From: Limanda limanda
Lineage: Eukaryota > Chordata > Actinopteri > Pleuronectiformes > Pleuronectidae
Reading direction: 5' to 3'
DNA length: 64,000 nt
NCBI RefSeq assembly: GCF_963576545.1
Contig: NW_026870465.1
Coordinates: 496,001-560,000 of the forward strand
The first letter of the stretch is position 1, and each line of letters opens with the position of its first letter. The notes beneath the pieces are model-generated. The model was not told where the DNA came from. It did not search any database and was given only the letters and a program-made list of their open reading frames with translations. Positions 50,001-62,600 of this stretch are shown here, in pieces. The position numbers and the translations under genes are program-made.

Positions 50001-53000
50001 TTAGGGTTAGGGATGAAAGCACATAGGAGAAAGAGATATTCTTGAATAACTTTTTTTGTGAAGGTCGGAGAGACTTGCAAGTAGGCTCTACCCCCACTAA
50101 ATGGGGTTGCGCGCATCGATCGGTACCATCCTTGAGCTTCTCCGACTTTCGGAAGGGTTAGGGTTAGGGATGAAAGCACATAGGAGAAAGAGATATTCTT
50201 GAATAACTTTTTTTGTGAAGGTCGGAGAGACTTGGAAAGTGGTTGCATCTGGACTAATTTGGGTCCTGCGGATCGATTGGTACCATCCCCGTGCTTGTAC
50301 AACCTTCGAAAGAGGTCGACCGACGAAATTCCCCCAAATCTGAGGAGATATTCTTGAATAACTTTTTTTGTGAAGGTCGGAGAGACTTGCAAGTAGGCTC
50401 TACCCCCACTAAATGGGGTAGCGCGCATCGATCGGTACCATCGTTGAGCTTCTCCGACTTTCGGAAGGGTTAGGGTTAGGGTTAGGGATGAAAGCACATA
50501 GGAGAAAGAGATATTCTTGAATAACCTTTTTTGTGAAGGTCGGAGAGACTTGCAAGTAGGCTCTACCCCCACTAAATGGGGTTGCGCGCATCGATCGGTA
50601 CCATCCTTGAGCTTCTCCGACTTTCGGAAGGGTTAGGGTTAGGGTTAGGGATGAAAGCACATAGGAGAAAGAGATATTCTTGAATAACTTTTTTTGTGAA
50701 GGTCGGAGAGACTTGGAAAGTGGTTGCATCTGGACTAATTTGGGTCCTGCGGATCGATTGGTACCATCCCCGAGCTTGTACGACCTTCGGAAGAGGTCGA
50801 CCGACGAAATTCCCCCAAATCTGAGGAGATATTCTTGAATAACTTTTTTTGTGAAGGTCGGAGAGACTTGCAAGTAGGCTCTACCCCCACTAAATGGGGT
50901 AGCGCGCATCGATCGGTACCATCCTTGAGCTTCTCCGACTTTCGGAAGGGTTAGGGTTAGGGTTAGGGATGAAAGCACATAGGAGAAAGAGATATTCTTG
51001 AATAACTTTTTTTGTGAAGGTCGGAGAGACTTGCAAGTAGGCTCTACCCCCACTAAATGGGGTAGCGCGCATCGATCGGTACCATCCTTGAGCTTCTCCG
51101 ACTTTCGGAAGGGTTAGGGTTAGGGTTAGGGATGAAAGCACATAGGAGAAAGAGATATTCTTGAATAACTTTTTTTTTGAAGGTCGGAGAGACTTGCAAG
51201 TAGGCTCTACCCCCACTAAATGGGGTTGCGCGCATCGATCGGTACCATCCTTGAGCTTCTCCGACTTTCGGAAGGGTTAGGGTTAGGGTTAGGGATGAAA
51301 GCACATAGGAGAAAGAGATATTCTTGAATAACTTTTTTTGTGAAGGTCGGAGAGACTTGGAAAGTGGTTGCATCTGGACTAATTTGGGTCCTGCGGATCG
51401 ATTGGTACCATCCCCGAGCTTGTACAACCTTCGGAAGAGGTCGACCGACGAAATTCCCCCAAATCTGAGGAGATATTCTTGAATAACTTTTTTTGTGAAG
51501 GTCGGAGAGACTTGCAAGTAGGCTCTACCCCCACTAAATGGGGTAGCGCGCATCGATCGGTACCATCCTTGAGCTTCTCCGACTTTCGGAAGGGTTAGGG
51601 TTAGGGTTAGGGATGAAAGCACATAGGAGAAAGAGATATTCTTGAATAACTTTTTTTGTGAAGGTCGGAGAGACTTGGAAAGTGGTTGCATCTGGACTAA
51701 TTTGGGTCCTGCGGATCGATTAATACCATCCCCGAGCTTGTACGACCTTCGGAAGAGGTCGACCGACGAAATTCCCCCAAATCTGAGGAGATATTCTTGA
51801 ATAACTTTTTTTGTGAAGGTCGGAAAGACTTGCAAGTAGGCTCTACCCCCACTAAATGGGGTAGCGCGCATCGATCGGTACCATCCTTGAGCTTCTCCGA
51901 CTTTCGGAAGGGTTAGGGTTAGGGATGAAAGCACATAGGAGAAAGAGATATTCTTGAATAACTTTTTTTGTGAAGGTCGGAGAGACTTGCAAGTAGGCTC
52001 TACCCCCACTAAATGGGGTTGCGCGCATCGATCGGTACCATCCTTGAGCTTCTCCGACTTTCGGAAGGGTTAGGGTTAGGGTTAGGGATGAAAGCACATA
52101 GGAGAAAGAGATATTCTTGAATAACTTTTTTTGTGAAGGTCGGAGAGACTTGGAAAGTGGTTGCATCTGGACTAATTTGGGTCCTGCGGATCGATTGGTA
52201 CCATCCCCGAGCTTGTACAACCTTCGGAAGAGGTCGACCGACGAAATTCCCCCAAATCTGAGGAGATATTCTTGAATAACTTTTTTTGTGAAGGTCGGAG
52301 AGACTTGCAAGTAGGCTCTACCCCCACTAAATGAGGTAGCGCGCATCGATCGGTACCATCCTTGAGCTTCTCCGACTTTCGGAAGGGTTAGGGTTAGGGT
52401 TAGGGATGAAAGCACATAGGAGAAAGAGATATTCTTGAATAACTTTTTTTGTGAAGGTCGGAGAGACTTGGAAAGTGGTTGCATCTGGACTAATTTGGGT
52501 CCTGCGGATCGATTGGTACCATCCCCGAGCTTGTACGACCTTCGGAAGAGGTCGACCGACGAAATTCCCCCAAATCTGAGGAGATATTCTTGAATAACTT
52601 TTTTTGTGAAGGTCGGAGAGACTTGCAAGTAGGCTCTACCCCCACTAAATGGGGTAGCGCGCATCGATCGGTACCATCCTTGAGCTTCTCCGACTTTCGG
52701 AAGGGTTAGGGTTAGGGTTAGGGATGAAAGCACATAGGAGAAAGAGATATTCTTGAATAACCTTTTTTGTGAAGGTCGGAGAGACTTGCAAGTAGGCTCT
52801 ACCCCCACTAAATGGGGTTGCGCGCATCGATCGGTACCATCCTTGAGCTTCTCCGACTTTCGGAAGGGTTAGGGTTAGGGTTAGGGATGAAAGCACATAG
52901 GAGAAAGAGATATTCTTGAATAACTTTTTTTGTGAAGGTCGGAGAGACTTGGAAAGTGGTTGCATCTGGACTAATTTGGGTCCTGCGGATCGATTGGTAC

Positions 53001-53581
53001 CATCCCCGAGCTTGTACGACCTTCGGAAGAGGTCGACCGACGAAATTCCCCCAAATCTGAGGAGATATTCTTGAATAACTTTTTTTGTGAAGGTCGGAGA
53101 GACTTGCAAGTAGGCTCTACCCCCACTAAATGGGGTAGCGCGCATCGATCGGTACCATCCTTGAGCTTCTCCGACTTTCGGAAGGGTTAGGGTTAGGGTT
53201 AGGGATGAAAGCACATAGGAGAAAGAGATATTCTTGAATAACTTTTTTTGTGAAGGTCGGAGAGACTTGCAAGTAGGCTCTACCCCCACTAAATGGGGTT
53301 GCGCGCATCGATCGGTACCATCCTTGAGCTTCTCCGACTTTCGGAAGGGTTAGGGTTAGGGATGAAAGCACATAGGAGAAAGAGATATTCTTGAATAACT
53401 TTTTTTGTGAAGGTCGGAGAGACTTGGAAAGTGGTTGCATCTGGACTAATTTGGGTCCTGCGGATCGATTGGTACCATCCCCGAGCTTGTACAACCTTCG
53501 GAAGAGGTCGACCGACGAAATTCCCCCAAATCTGAGGAGATATTCTTGAATAACTTTTTTTGTGAAGGTCGGAGAGACTTG
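47043..53581 (+). repeat. 6539-bp higher-order block, right copy
   Basis: All 41 monomers match the left copy in type, order and length. The ACGAAATTACC marker has its extra A at 41719 and 48258, exactly 6539 apart, and the short A units fall at the same places (47842, 50078, 51833, 53270). Private changes of this copy include CCTGCTGATC in B 48480, CATCAATCGG in A 49597 and CCCCGTGCTTG in B 50235. B 53427 has TACAACC whereas B 46888 has TACGACC. Confidence 0.94.
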
Positions 53582-56500
53582 CAAGTAGGCTCTACCCCCA
53601 CTAAATGGGGTAGCGCGCATCGATCGGTACCATCCTTGAGCTTCTCCGACTTTCGGAAGGGTTAGGGTTAGGGTTAGGGATGAAAGCACATAGGAGAAAG
53701 AGATATTCTTGAATAACTTTTTTTGTGAAGGTCGGAGAGACTTGCAAGTAGGCTCTACCCCCACTAAATGGGGTAGCGCGCATCGATCGGTACCATCCTT
53801 GAGCTTCTCCGACTTTCGGAAGGGTTAGGGTTAGGGTTAGGGATGAAAGCACATAGGAGAAAGAGATATTCTTGAATAACTTTTTTTTTGAAGGTCGGAG
53901 AGACTTGCAAGTAGGCTCTACCCCCACTAAATGGGGTTGCGCGCATCGATCGGTACCATCCTTGAGCTTCTCCGACTTTCGGAAGGGTTAGGGTTAGGGT
54001 TAGGGATGAAAGCACATAGGAGAAAGAGATATTCTTGAATAACTTTTTTTGTGAAGGTCGGAGAGACTTGCAAGTAGGCTCTACCCCCACTAAATGGGGT
54101 TGCGCGCATCGATCGGTACCATCCTTGAGCTTCTCCGACTTTCGGAAGGGTTAGGGTTAGGGTTAGGGATGAAAGCACATAGGAGAAAGAGATATTCTTG
54201 AATAACTTTTTTTGTGAAGGTCGGAGAGACTTGGAAAGTGGTTGCATCTGGACTAATTTGGGTCCTGCGGATCGATTGGTACCATCCCCGAGCTTGTACG
54301 ACCTTCGGAAGAGGTCGACCGACGAAATTCCCCCAAATCTGAGGAGATATTCTTGAATAACTTTTTTTGTGAAGGTCGGAGAGACTTGCAAGTAGGCTCT
54401 ACCCCCACTAAATGGGGTAGCGCGCATCGATCGGTACCATCCTTGAGCTTCTCCGACTTTCGGAAGGGTTAGGGTTAGGGTTAGGGATGAAAGCACATAG
54501 GAGAAAGAGATATTCTTGAATAACTTTTTTTGTGAAGGTCGGAGAGACTTGCAAGTAGGCTCTACCCCCACTAAATGGGGTTGCGCGCATCGATCGGTAC
54601 CATCCTTGAGCTTCTCCGACTTTCGGAAGGGTTAGGGTTAGGGTTAGGGCTGAAAGCACATAGGAGAAAGAGATATTCTTGAATAACTTTTTTTGTGAAG
54701 GTCGGAGAGACTTGGAAAGTGGTTGCATCTGGACTAATTTGGGTCCTGCAGATCGATTGGTACCATCCCCGAGCTTGTACAACCTTCGGAAGAGGTCGAC
54801 CGACGAAATTCCCCCAAATCTGAGGAGATATTCTTGAATAACTTTTTTTGTGAAGGTCGGAGAGACTTGCAAGTAGGCTCTACCCCCACTAAATGGGGTA
54901 GCGCGCATCGATCGGTACCATCCTTGAGCTTCTCCGACTTTCGGAAGGGTTAGGGTTAGGGTTAGGGATGAAAGCACATAGGAGAAAGAGATATTCTTGA
55001 ATAACTTTTTTTGTGAAGGTCGGAGAGACTTGGAAAGTGGTTGCATCTGGACTAATTTGGGTCCTGCGGATCGATTAATACCATCCCCGAGCTTGTACGA
55101 CCTTCGGAAGAGGTCGACCGACGAAATTCCCCCAAATCTGAGGAGATATTCTTGAATAACTTTTTTTGTGAAGGTCGGAGAGACTTGCAAGTAGGCTCTA
55201 CCCCCACTAAATGGGGTAGCGCGCATCGATCGGTACCATCCTTGAGCTTCTCCGACTTTCGGAAGGGTTAGGGTTAGGGTTAGGGATGAAAGCACATAGG
55301 AGAAAGAGATATTCTTGAATAACCTTTTTTGTGAAGGTCGGAGAGACTTGCAAGTAGGCTCTACCCCCACTAAATGGGGTTGCGCGCATCGATCGGTACC
55401 ATCCTTGAGCTTCTCCGACTTTCGGAAGGGTTAGGGTTAGGGTTAGGGATGAAAGCACATAGGAGAAAGAGATATTCTTGAATAACTTTTTTTGTGAAGG
55501 TCGGAGAGACTTGGAAAGTGGTTGCATCTGGACTAATTTGGGTCCTGCGGATCGATTGGTACCATCCCCGAGCTTGTACAACCTTCGGAAGAGGTCGACC
55601 GACGAAATTCCCCCAAATCTGAGGAGATATTCTTGAATAACTTTTTTTGTGAAGGTCGGAGAGACTTGCAAGTAGGCTCTACCCCCACTAAATGGGGTAG
55701 CGCGCATCGATCGGTACCATCCTTGAGCTTCTCCGACTTTCGGAAGGGTTAGGGTTAGGGTTAGGGATGAAAGCACATAGGAGAAAGAGATATTCTTGAA
55801 TAACTTTTTTTGTGAAGGTCGGAGAGACTTGGAAAGTGGTTGCATCTGGACTAATTTGGGTCCTGCGGATCGATTGGTACCATCCCCGAGCTTGTACGAC
55901 CTTCGGAAGAGGTCGACCGACGAAATTCCCCCAAATCTGAGGAGATATTCTTGAATAACTTTTTTTGTGAAGGTCGGAGAGACTTGCAAGTAGGCTCTAC
56001 CCCCACTAAATGGGGTAGCGCGCATCGATCGGTACCATCCTTGAGCTTCTCCGACTTTCGGAAGGGTTAGGGTTAGGGTTAGGGATGAAAGCACATAGGA
56101 GAAAGAGATATTCTTGAATAACTTTTTTTGTGAAGGTCGGAGAGACTTGCAAGTAGGCTCTACCCCCACTAAATGGGGTTGCGCGCATCGATCGGTACCA
56201 TCCTTGAGCTTCTCCGACTTTCGGAAGGGTTAGGGTTAGGGTTAGGGATGAAAGCACATAGGAGAAAGAGATATTCTTGAATAACTTTTTTTGTGAAGGT
56301 CGGAGAGACTTGGAAAGTGGTTGCATCTGGACTAATTTGGGTCCTGCGGATCGATTGGTACCATCCCCGAGCTTGTACGACCTTCGGAAGAGGTCGACCG
56401 ACGAAATTCCCCCAAATCTGAGGAGATATTCTTGAATAACTTTTTTTGTGAAGGTCGGAGAGACTTGCAAGTAGGCTCTACCCCCACTAAATGGGGTAGC

Positions 56501-59500
56501 GCGCATAGATCGGTACCATCCTTGAGCTTCTCCGACTTTCGGAAGGGTTAGGGTTAGGGTTAGGGATGAAAGCACATAGGAGAAAGAGATATTCTTGAAT
56601 AACTTTTTTTGTGAAGGTCGGAGAGACTTGCAAGTAGGCTCTACCCCCACTAAATGGGGTTGCGCGCATCGATCGGTACCATCCTTGAGCTTCTCCGACT
56701 TTCGGAAGGGTTAGGGTTAGGGTTAGGGATGAAAGCACATAGGAGAAAGAGATATTCTTGAATAACTTTTTTTGTGAAGGTCGGAGAGACTTGCAAGTAG
56801 GCTCTACCCCCACTAAATGGGGTAGCGCGCATCGATCGGTACCATCCTTGAGCTTCTCCGACTTTCGGAAGGGTTAGGGTTAGGGTTAGGGATGAAAGCA
56901 CATAGGAGAAAGAGATATTCTTGAATAACTTTTTTTGTGAAGGTCGGAGAGACTTGCAAGTAGGCTCTACCCCCACTAAATGGGGTTGCGCGCATCGATC
57001 GGTACCATCCTTGAGCTTCTCCGACTTTCGGAAGGGTTAGGGTTAGGGTTAGGGATGAAAGCACATAGGAGAAAGAGATATTCTTGAATAACTTTTTTTG
57101 TGAAGGTCGGAGAGACTTGGAAAGTGGTTGCATCTGGACTAATTTGGGTCCTGCGGATCGATTGGTACCATCCCCGAGCTTGTACAACCTTCGGAAGAGG
57201 TCGACCGACGAAATTCCCCCAAATCTGAGGAGATATTCTTGAATAACTTTTTTTGTGAAGGTCGGAGAGACTTGCAAGTAGGCTCTACCCCCACTAAATG
57301 GGGTAGCGCGCATCGATCGGTACCATCCTTGAGCTTCTCCGACTTTCGGAAGGGTTAGGGTTAGGGTTAGGGATGAAAGCACATAGGAGAAAGAGATATT
57401 CTTGAATAACTTTTTTTGTGAAGGTCGGAGAGACTTGGAAAGTGGTTGCATCTGGACTAATTTGGGTCCTGCGGATCGATTAATACCATCCCCGAGCTTG
57501 TACGACCTTCGGAAGAGGTCGACCGACAAAATTCCCCCAAATCTGAGGAGATATTCTTGAATAACTTTTTTTGTGAAGGTCGGAGAGACTTGCAAGTAGG
57601 CTCTACCCCCACTAAATGGGGTAGCGCGCATCGATCGGTACCATCCTTGAGCTTCTCCGACTTTCGGAAGGGTTAGGGTTAGGGTTAGGGATGAAAGCAC
57701 ATAGGAGAAAGAGATATTCTTGAATAACTTTTTTTGTGAAGGTCGGAGAGACTTGCAAGTAGGCTCTACCCCCACTAAATGGGGTTGCGCGCATCGATCG
57801 GTACCATCCTTGAGCTTCTCCGACTTTCGGAAGGGTTAGGGTTAGGGATGAAAGCACATAGGAGAAAGAGATATTCTTGAATAACTTTTTTTGTGAAGGT
57901 CGGAGAGACTTGGAAAGTGGTTGCATCTGGACTAATTTGGGTCCTGCGGATCGATTGGTACCATCCCCGAGCTTGTACAACCTTCGGAAGAGGTCGACCG
58001 ACGAAATTCCCCCAAATCTGAGGAGATATTCTTGAATAACTTTTTTTGTGAAGGTCGGAGAGACTTGCAAGTAGGCTCTACCCCCACTAAATGGGGTAGC
58101 GCGCATCGATCGGTACCATCGTTGAGCTTCTCCGACTTTCGGAAGGGTTAGGGTTAGGGTTAGGGATGAAAGCACATAGGAGAAAGAGATATTCTTGAAT
58201 AACTTTTTTTGTGAAGGTCGGAGAGACTTGGAAAGTGGTTGCATCTGGACTAATTTGGGTCCTGCGGATCGATTAATACCATCCCCGAGCTTGTACGACC
58301 TTCGGAAGAGGTCGACCGACGAAATTCCCCCAAATCTGAGGAGATATTCTTGAATAACTTTTTTTGTGAAGGTCGGAGAGACTTGCAAGTAGGCTCTACC
58401 CCCACTAAATGGGGTAGCGCGCATCGATCGGTACCATCCTTGAGCTTCTCCGACTTTCGGAAGGGTTAGGGTTAGGGTTAGGGATGAAAGCACATAGGAG
58501 AAAGAGATATTCTTGAATAACTTTTTTTGTGAAGGTCGGAGAGACTTGCAAGTAGGCTCTACCCCCACTAAATGGGGTTGCGCGCATCGATCGGTACCAT
58601 CCTTGAGCTTCTCCGACTTTCGGAAGGGTTAGGGTTAGGGTTAGGGATGAAAGCACATAGGAGAAAGAGATATTCTTGAATAACTTTTTTTGTGAAGGTC
58701 GGAGAGACTTGGAAAGTGGTTGCATCTGGACTAATTTGGGTCCTGCGGATCGATTGGTACCATCCCCGAGCTTGTACGACCTTCGGAAGAGGTCGACCGA
58801 CGAAATTCCCCCAAATCTGAGGAGATATTCTTGAATAACTTTTTTTGTGAAGGTCGGAGAGACTTGCAAGTAGGCTCTACCCCCACTAAATGGGGTAGCG
58901 CGCATCGATCGGTACCATCCTTGAGCTTCTCCGACTTTCGGAAGGGTTAGGGTTAGGGTTAGGGATGAAAGCACATAGGAGAAAGAGATATTCTTGAATA
59001 ACTTTTTTTGTGAAGGTCGGAGAGACTTGCAAGTAGGCTCTACCCCCACTAAATGGGGTTGCGCGCATCGATCGGTACCATCCTTGAGCTTCTCCGACTT
59101 TCGGAAGGGTTAGGGTTAGGGTTAGGGCTGAAAGCACATAGGAGAAAGAGATATTCTTGAATAACTTTTTTTGTGAAGGTCGGAGAGACTTGGAAAGTGG
59201 TTGCATCTGGACTAATTTGGGTCCTGCGGATCGATTGGTACCATCCCCGAGCTTGTACAACCTTCGGAAGAGGTCGACCGACGAAATTCCCCCAAATCTG
59301 AGGAGATATTCTTGAATAACTTTTTTTGTGAAGGTCGGAGAGACTTGCAAGTAGGCTCTACCCCCACTAAATGGGGTAGCGCGCATCGATCGGTACCATC
59401 CTTGAGCTTCTCCGACTTTCGGAAGGGTTAGGGTTAGGGTTAGGGATGAAAGCACATAGGAGAAAGAGATATTCTTGAATAACTTTTTTTGTGAAGGTCG

Positions 59501-59665
59501 GAGAGACTTGGAAAGTGGTTGCATCTGGACTAATTTGGGTCCTGCGGATCGATTAATACCATCCCCGAGCTTGTACGACCTTCGGAAGAGGTCGACCGAC
59601 GAAATTCCCCCAAATCTGAGGAGATATTCTTGAATAACTTTTTTTGTGAAGGTCGGAGAGACTTG
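53582..59665 (+). repeat. Mixed AABAB and AAAAB region
   Basis: Runs of four A units start at 53582 and at 56468, separated by 799-bp-type AABAB units. A 4478-bp-offset duplication joins about 53908-55300 to 58386-59800. Its marker is a telomeric block followed by CTGAAAGC instead of ATGAAAGC, in A 54552 (C at 54650) and A 59030 (C at 59128). ATTAATACC units are at 55033, 57438, 58231 and 59511. A 56468 has GCGCATAGATCGG, which destroys ATCGAT. Confidence 0.88.
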
Positions 59666-62600
59666 CAAGTAGGCTCTACCCCCACTAAATGGGGTAGCGC
59701 GCATCGATCGGTACCATCCTTGAGCTTCTCCGACTTTCGGAAGGGTTAGGGTTAGGGTTAGGGATGAAAGCACATAGGAGAAAGAGATATTCTTGAATAA
59801 CTTTTTTTGTGAAGGTCGGAGAGACTTGCAAGTAGGCTCTACCCCCACTAAATGGGGTTGCGCGCATCGATCGGTACCATCCTTGAGCTTCTCCGACTTT
59901 CGGAAGGGTTAGGGTTAGGGTTAGGGATGAAAGCACATAGGAGAAAGAGATATTCTTGAATAACTTTTTTTGTGAAGGTCGGAGAGACTTGGAAAGTGGT
60001 TGCATCTGGACTAATTTGGGTCCTGCGGATCGATTGGTACCATCCCCGAGCTTGTACGACCTTCGGAAGAGGTCGACCGACGAAATTCCCCCAAATCTGA
60101 GGAGATATTCTTGAATAACTTTTTTTGTGAAGGTCGGAGAGACTTGCAAGTAGGCTCTACCCCCACTAAATGGGGTAGCGCGCATCGATCGGTACCATCC
60201 TTGAGCTTCTCCGACTTTCGGAAGGGTTAGGGTTAGGGTTAGGGATGAAAGCACATAGGAGAAAGAGATATTCTTGAATAACTTTTTTTGTGAAGGTCGG
60301 AGAGACTTGCAAGTAGGCTCTACCCCCACTAAAAGGGGTAGCGCGCATCGATCGGTACTATCCTTGAGCTTCTCCGACTTTCGGAAGGGTTAGGGTTAGG
60401 GTTAGGGATGAAAGCACATAGGAGAAAGAAATATTCTTGAATAACTTTTTTTGTGAAGGTCGGAGAGACTTGGAAAGTGGTTGCATCTGGACTAATTTGG
60501 GTCCTGCGGATCGATTGGTACCATCCCCGAGCTTGTACGACCTTCGGAAGAGGTCGACCGACGAAATTCCCCCAAATCTGAGGAGATATTCTTGAATAAC
60601 TTTTTTTGTGAAGGTCGGAGAGACTTGCAAGTAGGCTCTACCCCCACTAAATGGGGTAGCGCGCATCGATCGGTACCATCCTTGAGCTTCTCCGACTTTC
60701 GGAAGGGTTAGGGTTAGGGTTAGGGATGAAAGCACATAGGAGAAAGAGATATTCTTGAATAACTTTTTTTGTGAAGGTCGGAGAGACTTGAAAAGTGGTT
60801 GCATCTGGACTAATTTGGGTTCTGCGGATCGATTGGTACCATCCCCGAGCTTGTACGACCTTCGGAAGAGGTCGACCGACTAAATTCCCCCAAATCTGAG
60901 GAGATATTCTTGAATAACTTTTTTTGTGAAGGTCGGAGAGACTTGCAAGTAGGCTCTACCCCCACTAAATGGGGTAGCGCGCATCGATCGGTACCATCCT
61001 TGAGCTTCTCCGACTTTCGGAAGGGTTAGGGTTAGGGTTAGGGATGAAAGCACATAGGAGAAAGAGATATTCTTGAATAACTTTTTTTGTTAAGGTCGGA
61101 GAGACTTGCAAGTAGGCTTTACCCCCACTAAATGGGGTAGCGCGCATCGATCGGTACTATCCTTGAGCTTCTCCGACTTTCGGAAGGGTTAGGGTTAGGG
61201 TTAGGGATGAAAGCACATAGGAGAAAGAGATATTCTTGAATAACTTTTTTTGTGAAGGTCGGAGAGACTTGCAAGTAGGCTCTACCCCCACTAAATGGGG
61301 TTGCGCGCATCGATCGGTACCATCCTTGAGCTTCTCCGACTTTCGGAAGGGTTAGGGTTAGGGTTAGGGATGAAAGCACATAGGAGAAAGAGATATTCTT
61401 GAATAACTTTTTTTGTGAAGGTCGGAGAGACTTGGAAAGTGGTTGCATCTGGACTAATTTGGGTCCTGCGGATCGATTGGTACCATCCCCGAGCTTGTAC
61501 GACCTTCGGAAGAGGTCGACCGACGAAATTCCCCCAAATCTGAGGAGATATTCTTGAATAACTTTTTTTGTGAAGGTCGGAGAGACTTGCAAGTAGGCTC
61601 TACCCCCACTAAATGGGGTAGCGCGCATCGATCGGTACCATCTTTGAGCTTCTCCGACTTTCGGAAGGGTTAGGGTTAGGGTTAGGGATGAAAGCACATA
61701 GGAGAAAGAGATATTCTTGAATAACTTTTTTTGTGAAGGTCGGAGAGACTTGAAAAGTGGTTGCATCTGGACTAATTTGGGTTCTGCGGATCGATTGGTA
61801 CCATCCCCGAGCTTGTACGACCTTCGGAAGAGGTCGACCGACTAAATTCCCCCAAATCTGAGGAGATATTCTTGAATAACTTTTTTTGTGAAGGTCGGAG
61901 AGACTTGCAAGTAGGCTCTACCCCCACTAAATGGGGTACCGCGCATCGATCGGTACCATCCTTGAGCTTCTCCGACTTTCGGAAGGGTTAGGGTTAGGGT
62001 TAGGGATGAAAGCACATAGGAGAAAGAGATATTCTTGAATAACTTTTTTTGTTAAGGTCGGAGAGACTTGCAAGTAGGCTCTACCCCCACTAAATGGGGT
62101 AGCGCGCATCGATCGGTACCATCCTTGAGCTTCTCCGACTTTCGGAAGGGTTAGGGTTAGGGTTAGGGATGAAAGCACATAGGAGAAAGAGATATTCTTG
62201 AATAACTTTTTTTGTGAAGGTCGGAGAGACTTGCAAGTAGGCTCTACTCCCACTAAATGGGGTTGCGCGCATCGATCGGTACCATCCTTGAGCTTCTCCG
62301 ACTTTCGGAAGGGTTAGGGTTAGGGTTAGGGATGAAAGCACATAGGAGAAAGAGATATTCTTGAATAACTTTTTTTGTGAAGGTCGGAGAGACTTGGAAA
62401 GTGGTTGCATCTGGACTAATTTGGGTCCTGCGGATCGATTGGTACCATCCCCGAGCTTGTACGACCTTCGGAAGAGGTCGACCGACGAAATTCCCCCAAA
62501 TCTGAGGAGATATTCTTGAATAACTTTTTTTGTGAAGGTCGGAGAGACTTGCAAGTAGGCTCTACCCCCACTAAATGGGGTAGCGCGCATCGATCGGTAC

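Noticed and set aside
50291..50473. A single plus-strand frame of 60 codons
   Set aside because: It exists because a private A-to-T change at 50292 makes a GTG in B 50235. The frame runs across a B/A boundary and is not kept in the other 6539-bp copy.
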